From Hypomesus transpacificus (taxonomy: Eukaryota; Chordata; Actinopteri; Osmeriformes; Osmeridae), in NCBI RefSeq assembly GCF_021917145.1, contig NC_061068.1, positions 9,489,724 through 9,553,723 of the forward strand: 64,000 nt of DNA. The letters are read 5' to 3'. How positions within the stretch are numbered: the stretch's first letter is position 1; each line of letters opens with the position of its first letter. The notes beneath the pieces are model-generated. The model ran no database searches. It had not been told where the DNA came from and worked only from the letters and a program-made list of their open reading frames with translations. A program made the position numbers and the translations under genes. Shown here piece after piece: positions 53,699-64,000 of the stretch.

Positions 53699-56600
53699 AT
53701 GGAGTGTGTACTGGTAAGTCGCCGGTCTAGCGGTTTAGTAGACGAATGTACAGTACCACCTAAACTATATTGTGTTTCAGAAATGGGTCAGTATATTTGC
53801 TGGATATTGGAACGATTCAATAGTACAGTAGCTAGTATCAAGCTAACTCAAACGTAACTACTGCAGCTAGCTACATTTACCTTTTTTTTCTTGCCAGTTA
53901 TGATTGCTATGATTTAGCATTGGAAACGACTGCATGTTAATTTCAGACTCCACAACTTTTGGTAGCTAGCTAACTAGCTTTCTTAGCTAGTGTGGGTAGT
54001 ATTCCTGTGTACTTAGCTAAACTAGTCTTCCAACTGCAAGTCTAGCCATCTGCTGGATGGCTATCAGTTCAGGGTCTGTCCGTTACCCTGCTTGATAACT
54101 AATACATTAGCTAGACACTTAGTACTAGCTACTGTAGCTAGAAATTACGACTCAATAATACTTTATTAGCCAGCTAGACAGTATCAACCTAGGCTACCTA
54201 TTTGAATTTGAAATGCGCTATCTCTAAAGGCTTTTCGAGTAACGTGTGGAAACTGTTGGTCTTTATCTCTACATACCGTCGGTACATAATATGACCATTT
54301 TGAATAATTGGTTCAATTAGCCCCCCAATGAGTGGAATGCTATTGTATGTATTGCCAAGCAGGAACAATGTAGTGGATGGCAAGAGCAAATACAAGTCCT
54401 TATGATTAACGACAGCTAGCACTTGCTAACTTATGTGATAACTTGCATCAGGCTGAGTAGTGACCTTTTCTTTTCAGATTCCAGGAGCTCTTGATGATTT
54501 GGAAAGTAAAAAAGAGACAGTCATTGATGGTATACAGGTTACATTTTTCTAAAAATCTCATTTATATTAAATATTAGAATGAACTGTAATGGACAATATG
54601 TTGTCTGCTTTGCAAATGTAAACTATAATTTACAACTGAGCTGAGTAAGCTTGTTAATACTGTATCAATGACTGTTAATAAGTCTATGAATGGATAGTGG
54701 ACTACATTCTTCTCATTTCCCCTTAGACCCAGAGCGCAATGTGTACACCCGCTTTATGAAGTCTCATCGGTGTTATGACCTGGTGCCAACCAGCTCCAAA
54801 TTGGTGGTGTTTGATACATCACTTCAGGTAAAAGGATCATGTGTTTGGTGAAATGAGTGAAGGTCTACAAGGCAATATCTAACATGTGTGCCTTGTACAA
54901 TTGTTTCTAAAAGGTTAAGAAGGCTTTCTTTGCGCTGGTGTCAAATGGCGTGAGAGCAGCCCCCTTGTGGGACAGTAAGAAGCAGTGTTTTGTTGGTAAG
55001 AGCCTTTTTCTTTTGCTTAATCTTAGATAAATAATATGAATGTCACGTGTACTTTATAATACTGTTTTAACACCTGCTGTTGTTCTAGGTATGCTGACCA
55101 TCACAGACTTCATAAACATCCTCCATCGCTACTACAAGTCACCTTTGGTAAGACACTACATTTCACTGCATCTTACATTCTCAAGAATAATGTGTAAGCT
55201 AAAGTGCAAGGAGTAATATACAAGACAGAACCAAAAATGGAAAAATGGAACAACTTCTAATGTTTAACTTGCACTAATGTTTCAGGTTCAAATATATGAG
55301 CTGGAAGAGCACAAAATAGAGACTTGGAGAGGTATTACCATTTATTAACTGATTGAAAAATAACGTCCAATGTCTAACACTCAAAAAGAGCAACTACAAC
55401 TGTACTTTTCTTTTAACATATTTTCATTTAAATGTTTTAGAATTGTACCTTCAAGACTCTTTCAAGCCCCTTGTCAGCATATCCCCCAATGCCAGGTGAG
55501 TTTCTGGTAGTCTAATACCTAGGCAGAAAACAGTAGCTCTGTGTAACCTAGTCAGCACAACTAAAAGCAACTTTTTCAGGTGTATTGAACTTCATATGGT
55601 AGACCTTTGACGGATTGGTGTCTTTACACCACTGAAGTATTAACTTCTCTGTTTATTGTGTTATACTTGTCTCCCTTCCAGTCTGTATGATGCTGTGTCA
55701 TCTCTGCTGAAAAATAAGATCCACAGACTGCCTGTCATCGACCCCTTAACAGGAAATACCCTCTACATTCTTACACATAAGAGGATCCTAAAGTTCCTTA
55801 AACTTTTTGTGAGTCTCCTTCATTATGTTTCTTACAACCCGTTATATCACCTGCTGGTCATGTTGTAGCTCAGTATCCAATTGTCAACACTATTGGGGCT
55901 AAGGTAGGGGTGGTGCAAGGTTTAACAAGTCTAGCCAATGAAACCTATACCTAGGTTTATCAAGGTAACTTGCTATGGTTGATTTGATGCCAAACCACTT
56001 GGGTTATACGCATGGTTCGTGTTATTGTGTCTCAGATATCGGAGATGCCGAAACCAGCCTTTTTAGGAAAAACCCTAGAGGAGCTAGGTATTGGGACATT
56101 CCAAAAGATTGCAGTGGTGCGCTCTGATACCCCCATCTACACAGCACTGGGCATCTTTGTGGAGCAGCGAGTGTCAGCTCTGCCTGTAGTGGATGACAAT
56201 GGTGAGTGGGGAGAGAAGAGCGGGTCAACTTGTGGGGGGTCAGTGGTTCACTTGTGCCATGTACTCATGTATTTTCTCTAACACATAGGTCGAGTAGTGG
56301 ACATCTACTCCAAATTTGATGTAATTGTAAGTATTGTACAGCTGTGCTGCAGCAAGTTAGTCTCAGATAAGCAGGACTGTCTAGTTTTTGTTAGTTGGGG
56401 ATGTTCAAAGATTAATTTACTTATGTGCCTGTACAGAACCTGGCAGCAGAAAAGACGTATAACAACCTGGATGTGACCGTGACCAAAGCCTTGCAGCACC
56501 GCTCCCAATACTTTGAGGGTGTGCTCACTTGTAACAGACGGGATACGCTGGAGGCCATCATCAATAGACTGGTGGAGGCAGAGGTGAGAAAAATTTGTCC

Positions 56601-57454
56601 ATGTTTACATCTCAACATTTATGTGTAGGTCCAATATTGGAACATTTTATGCTTAAAGTGTGCTTGGAACCATAAAAGCTGTGCTTTGCTATGACATGAA
56701 CTTGAGTAGCCATCCTTCTAAAGATGTCTGATGTATCTTGTACCCTTCATGTTGCCATTTCCCTTTGTTTTCATATGTACAGATAGATTAACATTGTGTA
56801 ATTCAGGATTAATTCAGAGGAATAAATTATCATCATGGATGTAAATATGGTGGTGGCTCTACTCACTTATTTTACAGAGACTGAATTGCTCAAAGTTGGC
56901 AAAATGTCACAAATTCCTAAACTAAAAATACTATCATTTTGATAAAAATAAAATCACTGAAGCAAGCATATTAACTGAATATTTGGCTATTTCGGGTTGA
57001 CTGCCAATGCCTGCTCAAACATAACGCTGTGCCCCCCATTATTTCAGCTGTAAGAGTTTCTATAGATTCAAGATATAAGAGCTATATTCAAAGTGCCTCC
57101 ATTTGGAAACCAAATGGCCACCCATCTGTTTTTTCTGGAGCTAAGAAGCTTCAGATAATAATAAATAATAAGTTGTGCTCTCCCCAGGTGCATAGGCTGG
57201 TGGTGGTGGATGAGCAGGAAGTGGTGATGGGCATTGTGTCCCTCTCAGACATCCTTCAAGCTCTGGTGCTCACCAACGGAGACGAGGGTGAGAACACCAC
57301 CTTACCTAGCAATGATCATTGACATGATAGACACATGATACAGAATGGTATAATAAATACAAACATTAGGATGTAAATGTTTTAAATAATGTATCTATTT
57401 ATTAAGATTTTTTCTTTGGTGATGTATTCTTTTTTATTTTTAGGAACTGCTTGA
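53699..57454 (+). CDS. prkag1: AMPK gamma-1 regulatory subunit, complete
   Basis: Nucleotide-sensing subunit of AMP-activated protein kinase. Exons 53699-53713, 54478-54529, 54727-54827, 54914-54995, 55089-55147, 55286-55331, 55441-55495, 55682-55808, 56036-56201, 56289-56326, 56437-56583, 57188-57287, 57444-57454 give 332 aa (human 331). Four CBS repeats (two Bateman modules) fill about residues 40-328. AMP-binding arginine and histidine contexts are kept: [29 protein letters not shown]. The start ATG at 53699 is chosen because the overlapping ATG at 53691 runs into a stop after splicing. The N-terminal 20 or so residues are unlike human and the last coding exon is only 11 nt. In human PRKAG1 is also near RHEBL1. 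Confidence 0.96.
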
Positions 57455-58968
57455 TCGATTTACAAAGGGAAGGGGCTGAAAAATAATTGGAAGTAGATCA
57501 TAGAAGAAAGGGGGCAGGAAGAGTGGGAGAAGGAGGGGCACGTCAGAGGGGTTCAGTGTGAATGTCTTTGTGTAGGTTCCTGTCCTGTGTTAAGCACATG
57601 ACAATCTCTTTCCCTCCCTCCCTCTTCGCAACAATGTGGAGTCTGTTGACTTTGTCAGTGTAGCAATATAGAAACATTATGTGAGTAACAACTAAGGGAT
57701 ATACAGAACTGTTAACCAAGCCAAAACTCAAGCAACCCCAAAAAATGAGACAGACCTTCTGAAGTGGACCCAAAGTCTCAAGCCAGCCCAGTTACTCTAG
57801 AATTTGTAGTTGAAGTCCTACATTAATTAGATTTTGTTACTTAACAAAGAACTATGTTAATTTGTCTGACCAATCAATTCTCAGTGGCTAAGTATTCTGA
57901 TAGTATATTTGGATTTATGAAGTCATGTATGGGCCTCATTCATCCTTCAGGGATGGTGTCTTGCTGCTCATCTGGACAATTCCAGGATAGCGTGTCATAG
58001 GTTGGATGTTGCTTTCCAGCTTTACTGAAATTCTGTTTGCAGCATCATATATTACTCTATCATAATGATGCGATCATGGATGTATTATCTTGACATCTCC
58101 CCAGTTCTCGTGTGCTGTGCAGCCTAACTGCAATGTAGCTTGTTTGGAAAGCTCCTAAAGCTATCTTAGCGGTAGTAAGAGGATGTAAATTGTAGCGTAA
58201 ATGTTTTTAACAACACACTTTATTTTAAATACACAACCACTAAATATGTGTGTTCTTATCTTGAGTTATCATTGACTTATATTTGGCATTCTCATATTCT
58301 GTTTGTTTTATTGTATTTTATTTCCTTGTGATTTTTATATATTTTAAGTTGAAGTATTGTTTGAAATGTAAGTGTTGGAAACCACATTGGGACAAAATAC
58401 AAATGCAGAAATAGATCCTGATTATAATATTAAACACCTTATTTAATAATGAATGTTTTTATGGCTTGTGCTTCACAATCATTAGCATCACAATCTCTCA
58501 GAAGTCAATTGGGGTATTTTGACCAAGGAAATGCAAACTTTCAGTTTCAGAGTCCAGTGAAAATGTGTGTTCCTCTGATGTCATGAGATTTTTATTCTGG
58601 AAACATTCCCAGTTCCACTTATGTTTGGATGTGTTGAATGCATATGAAATGGTTTGTCATTTACATTTAGTTATGTATTGGACAAAAAGGGGGACCATCT
58701 TGCTGCAGTGACTGTGGCCTCTTTCGTTCGAAGCACGTACGAAACACAACTTTAGCTTTACAATTACAACCAGCACTTTCCTCATGCACATGCTCCAAAG
58801 GCTCACCTTTCATGCTTCAGCATATGAAAGAGAGCTCATTGCACCATTGAGTCAGTATACTTTCAAATGCAAAAAAAGTTGATACTCTGGTTATAACATT
58901 GATGAGATGTTATCAATGAAAGTGCAGTTTTGTTTTCTACACTTCAATTTAATGCATGAGCAAATAAA
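57455..58968 (+). other. prkag1: prkag1 3' UTR (likely extent)
   Basis: No coding exon. Candidate poly(A) signal AATAAA at 58963-58968, which would give a 1.5 kb 3' UTR; not verifiable without transcripts. Confidence 0.45.
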
Positions 58969-61340
58969 TATTTTCTCTTTGATGCAATTGTCTTGTACGT
59001 TTTTTTTAATTACATGTAAAGATCTGTGGAAAGGTCAGACAGGTCATTGAGTATTAGGCTATACAAGTACTTACCAGTGTAAGATAAGTCTAATTAGCAT
59101 ATGGACAGTTTATAAAGGTTGATGGGGACATTGGCTCACTGTGTTTACTGTGTGCGGACAAACAATAGTAGACCATACATTGGAAAACCGGAGTTTTTAT
59201 TTCTCTATAGAATACCTATTTACACTATTGGAAATTAGTCCTGCCATTTTTACTTGGATTCAGTTGCCTTTAAGCCCACATGCCTGTATAGAGACCTGGG
59301 TATCCTTATCCAACAGTGCTTCATCAAAAACAACCAATAGTGCAATACAACAGCTTTTCTAGGTGATGGTCATGCTTGTACAGTATCCACAGGCATGATG
59401 CCATCAACCGCAGGCTTCTGGACACACAGCCAGGCAAAACTCCTGGCCTCATAGTATGTGCATAAGATCACCATTCCCCATCCACTCAATATACAGTAAT
59501 AACACCCAGGTCCTGGTCTCCCACTCCCAAAAATGTTCAGGACACCATTACCTATTGACTTCTCCCAAGGTATACAAAATACAGTGCAGATGAGCATGAA
59601 CTCAACAATAACTAACAGATTTGATTAAATAAGATTAAAATAAATACAGGCATATCTACTTCCTGTGAGACAGCACTGAGAAGCAAGTATCAGTAGTATT
59701 TCTTATTCACAATGAAGTTCAACCTCGAGGTATAAAGCACACTAAATATCCTATTATGTTTTCAAAGGTAGTTTTGACCCTGTCAGTTACAAAACATCTA
59801 ATATTCATCACTTTTGAGAACTGATTCAAGTGAATCGAGACTCTTATCGTCTCCTATGGTTTTGGATATGTGCTCCTTACACCAATCGAGTCCCCCAAAA
59901 AAACTGGTTTTGACAATTTGGTTGTGTTCTATTAGTGGAATAGTGCACACATGGCCTGTCAGCCTTTTTTCCTAGGAAATCTGGTTGGCTTTTATAACAT
60001 GACAAGGAAGACTTCACATCAGCAGTACCTTATGAGCAACAACAACAAAAAGCAACAATATGGGACAAACGCATATGCAAAACCTAATGTTTCCTGAAAA
60101 GAAAAAAACTAAGGAACTGTGGACAAAAAAAATTGTTTAACATCTGAGTCGGTGCACATGATACAAACTATTTACAACTTGCATATCAAGGAGGTTTTGG
60201 GTAGATAATTGATTGCAGGATACAGAGTGAAATATTGAATCAAATACTGTTCTACATCACAAGAGACCATAGAAAGGGTTCAGTATGTGCTCTGATGACT
60301 CAGAAGTGACTGACATACAGTTGTGTTGCTTTGGATTGGTACAGTAGAGGATAATGAGCACATACAAGGCATTCTCCTTTTCTCACATTTACTACCAGTA
60401 TAAAAGGTGCAACCATTATACCCATGATTTAAATATTTAAAGAAAAATAAAAATGAATTCCAGGAGTTATGTACATCATCATACTTTAAAAAAGTCATTG
60501 TATATACAGTGGTTACACTTTGCCAGGGTAAACAAACCCTGAGGGAAAAAGAACATGGAGGTGTGAAAGAACAAAAATGATTCAGTAGTGTATTGGCTTC
60601 AATACAGTTAATAGACTCGCTCACCATAGAGTCATACATTTGTTAAATCCATTTCTGTCTTAGATTGAGGTGACAGAGAAAGAGTTACAAATACAGTGGA
60701 GCAAAAACCAAAAAGATGCAGGTCTTTATTCAGCAGGATTTGACTAAATGAGATTCAATCTATCCAGAATTCATTCCTCATCTGGAATAACAACAGTTAA
60801 GTCCTCATTCCTCAACTGATGAAGTTGAAAAGGCAGAAAAACTAAAAATAAGTTAAATAGAAAAAATCCTGACTGAAAGACAGAAACTTACCTACTAACC
60901 GAACAAAAAGGATGCAATTAACTGACATCTGCTGTTATTAAATAAACAGCTGTATACTATTATTATTATTCAACCAGAGACACTGAAGGGGGCAGTATTA
61001 ATAGTAGCAGTAATTGCAGTGTGCAGCCGATTCAGTAGGGACAGCTGTGAGTGAGGAGGCTGTCAGGGCAGGGGCTGCTGGGCAGGGGAGGATAGGACAC
61101 GTCAGTAGTTTTAGCTGAGCAGGCGAGGTAGGGCTGGTCACAACTCAAGGGGTTTGACAAACTGGCAGGAGAGGGTTTCTTTCCACCTCAATTTAGCTTT
61201 CATCATCAGTCTATTTGTTCTTTAACTTATGCGTTCTTTTAGCAAATAAAACCTTGTCCCTTTGTCTAGGACAGGGTCTCCCCCCTCCCCCCTAAAGTCT
61301 TTTGGCCATTGCTCTCTCACTTTCTCTCTGTCTCTCGGTC
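58969..61340 (-). other. acvr1b: Spacer and acvr1b 3' UTR
   Basis: No exon. A minus-strand AATAAA at 60725-60730 is a plausible acvr1b poly(A) signal (3' UTR about 0.6 kb); another lies near 59195. The remainder is AT-rich spacer between two convergent genes. Confidence 0.45.
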
Positions 61341-64000
61341 TCAGATTTTGATGTCCTCCTGTTGGCTGAGCTGAGACAGGGTCTTCTTGATGCGCAGGGC
61401 AGTGAGGCGGGCTGCTCCATTAGTGTACCAACACTCCCTCATGATTTTACCCATCACACGCAGGGCCTGGTGGAAGGGAGGAGGGAACAGGAAACATTGC
61501 ATTTTGAAGTTCTGAGGATACATCTGGGCTGGCAGTTTGGTAAAGGTGAGTAAAATAAGCTTAAGAAATTTAAATAGATACGGGGAAGACTTGGATAGGA
61601 AGCAGCTAGGATCGGATTGGATAAGACTCAAACTGACATGACCAACACCTTACCTCATAGCTCTGCCACCAGTTGGGCACGTTAGGTCGTAGTTTCTGGT
61701 CACACACCACCTTCCTCATCTCCTCTATGGAAGGGTCAGAGGGCACCAGGTCATAGTATGGCAGCTGGTACTCCTCATGTATACCTAGAACCAGATCAAA
61801 TGTCAGGTCACCAACTAACCAAGAATGCAACTCCATGTCAGTTGACTGGAATTACAATTCACAACCAGCACTGAAACAAATACAAACTCAACCAAGTCCT
61901 CTATTATGTTGTGATGGTGTGTAAAAGAGTGAGCTGTCTAACCTCCAGCATTGCAGCGGCGTGCTATCTCCCAGTAGACTAGGCCCAGGGCGTAGATGTC
62001 TGCACATTTAAACGAGTCAAAGTGTCTCATGTTGATGCTCTCATCCAGAACCTCAGGGGCCATATACCTGTGAGAAAAGGACCATGCAGTTTAGTGGTTA
62101 GGAAATGCTTTTCTAGGTTGTAAAGGGTCACTTCATTGTGAGTTTGTATGTACCTCTTGGTGCCCACTCTCTGGTTGGGGGCGATGTCGATTGTGTCAGA
62201 GACAGACTCGTGGCGAACGGCCAAACCAAGGTCAGCAATGGCACAGGTACTGTTCTTCTTCACCAATATGTTCTTAGACTTTAGGTCTCGGTGGGCGATG
62301 CCAGGCTTACCTAAGTGCCACAAAAACACTTAGGCTATCTACCAAAAGTATGCAGGTCCTCTGTCCATTCATCCCAACCATTACTTATAAGACAATATAA
62401 CTATGTAAGGAGTATTAGTGTGTGTCCATTTTCTAAATGAACTGTGGATTAAAGTTATTTACAAAGTATATAGTCCCTGAAAACTCAGTATAAGCCACTC
62501 AATGAAGATGCTGGTTTGTAACTGACCCAGGTCTGATTATTAGGTGAGAGAATAGGCTCACTGGCCTCGATTCACTGTTTGTAAAACTGGGGGCCAGTTA
62601 CAGGGGAGTGGCTATCAATAGCAGAGAAAGGGAACGGCAAAAAAAACATAAATAATACAAACAGTTGTGTAAATATACTGACATGTCATCTCAAAGTTTG
62701 ATCATTTGCGCACACACATCTCTTACCCTGAGTGCCAAGGATTTCCATGTGCAGATGTGCCAGGCCACTGGCAGCAGACAATGCCAGCTTGATCATGCCT
62801 TCGATGGTGACAGAGTAGTGATTCAGATAGTCAAACAGAGAGCCATACTCATGGTAGTCTGACACCAACCACAGCTGGGTCCAGGTGCCATTATCTAAGA
62901 AGGAGAAGACGAAGATTAAATACAGATACGATTCTTTACACAGTATACCCTTTCTAAGAACATGCAACCAGCCCAACTTGAGGGTTTCGATGAAAGCATT
63001 TACCTTTGTTGTCAGCAGCGATAAACCCGAGGATGTTCTCGTGACGAAGCATGATGGTCTGGTAAATCTCAGCCTCCCGGAACCAAGAGCGCTCCTCTCG
63101 TGACGAGAAGATTTTTACCGCCACATCCCCACCACGCCAGCGACCACGCCACACCTCACCAAAACGCCCCTTCCCAATGATCTCCTGCAAAACGATAGTC
63201 CGTGCCACGGTGCGCTGTACAAACAGAGGGAGACCTGCACTAACAGAAGACAACGAGGGGCAGGAACAGAACACCGGTCAGAATGCTGCTACAAAGCTTC
63301 CCCTCCAGCGTTTGCCATTAACATGGATGTGCCATAACTGAACAACATTTTTTGTGTGAGAATGGAGAATTGAGGTGTGACAGGAGTAAAAGGGACACAT
63401 TGACTAGTTCTGCACCTCAGGGCCCTCAAGTACTAGTAGTACTGACCGGAACCAGATCCAGAAGTGGACATGTCATAGATGAGGTCCTGCAGGGTTTTGT
63501 CCTTGGCCAGGTACAGGTGGTCACAGCTGGGGTCCTCCACCTCCAGCCTCTGCCTGTGGCTGTAGGTCCTCTGGTGGTGCTGGAACAGGAAGACGCCTAG
63601 CATCAGCAGCACACACAGCAGGAATACCGGGCCCGCAATCACCGCCACCAGCTCCACAGGACCCCATGTGCGCCCCGGGCCAAAACCACTCCCCAGGCCC
63701 AACCGAGACGTCACTATAGGGAGAGAAAACAAAAGACATAGAAGAGGGTCGATATGCTATGTGAGAAGTTGATTGTAGGCCTATATCCCGAAAGCTATGC
63801 GCACCATGTGATACATTTTGGGTGTAAACGTTTGCATGTTGCATGCTCATGTGTGTCCTCACCAGAGGGTACTTTGAGGCTGATGCTGTTGCAGTAGTCA
63901 GTGTAGCAGCAGTGTGTGTTTAACAGGCCCTCGGCACTGAGGCAGTAGAAGGGCTGGCCGGGAGGCTCCAGCTTGTCGTTGGTGATGCAGATACGAATGT
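61341..64000 (-). CDS. acvr1b: Activin receptor type-1B (ALK4), 5' end beyond window
   Basis: Type I serine/threonine kinase receptor for activin and nodal, phosphorylating SMAD2/3. Exons in gene order: 63863 to beyond 64000, 63447-63713, 63004-63234, 62727-62894, 62154-62310, 61943-62067, 61654-61784, 61341-61466; phases agree throughout. First visible exon: end of the cysteine-rich ligand-binding domain ([17 protein letters not shown]). Then transmembrane segment [22 protein letters not shown] box TSGSGSG before [13 protein letters not shown], kinase with [27 protein letters not shown] and APE, ending QQEDIKI. The L45-loop region matches the ALK4/5/7 group; the juxtamembrane and tail match ACVR1B rather than TGFBR1. 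Signal peptide and the first part of the ectodomain are not in the window. Confidence 0.95.

Overview
The window is genomic DNA from a ray-finned (teleost) fish. Ten multi-exon vertebrate protein-coding genes can be assembled from exon translations and splice sites. Introns are compact (mostly 80-900 bp), CA/GA microsatellites are abundant, and tRNA-derived SINEs carry the fish-type tail ending in AAATGTAAATGT. No salmonid-style duplicate copies are seen; I cannot name the species. All genes belong to the human 12q13 neighbourhood. Nine are complete with an unbroken reading frame and one runs off the right edge.

Left third (1-21.1 kb): erbb3 on the minus strand (28 coding exons, 1440 aa), an intergenic stretch, then arf3 on the minus strand (4 coding exons, 181 aa). 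Middle (21.1-38.4 kb): a cluster of long-inverted-repeat elements, fkbp11 (+), ccdc65/drc2 (-), rps26 (+) and ikzf4 (-). fkbp11/ccdc65 and rps26/ikzf4 are convergent pairs with closely packed or overlapping 3' ends; ccdc65 and rps26 are divergent with about 0.4 kb between likely transcription starts. Right (38.4-64 kb): lmbr1l, rhebl1 and prkag1 all on the plus strand, then acvr1b on the minus strand, cut by the window end in its ligand-binding domain exon.

This is not an operon; the genes act in separate cellular systems. erbb3 and acvr1b are cell-surface receptors (neuregulin and activin/nodal signalling). arf3 works in Golgi traffic, fkbp11 in ER folding, ccdc65 in motile cilia, rps26 in translation, ikzf4 in transcription. 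Rheb-type GTPase and the AMPK gamma subunit sit next to each other and act in opposite directions on mTORC1, a neighbourhood shared with human.

I found no undescribed multi-gene system. The most notable items are: a GC-AG intron and a triplicated splice-donor repeat in adjacent arf3 introns; a DYG in place of the DFG motif in the ErbB3 pseudokinase; a perfect GTCACGTGAC (CLEAR/E-box) palindrome just upstream of rhebl1; an RFX X-box-like site upstream of the ciliary gene ccdc65; interleaving of gene blocks that are megabases apart in human; and several non-autonomous mobile elements.
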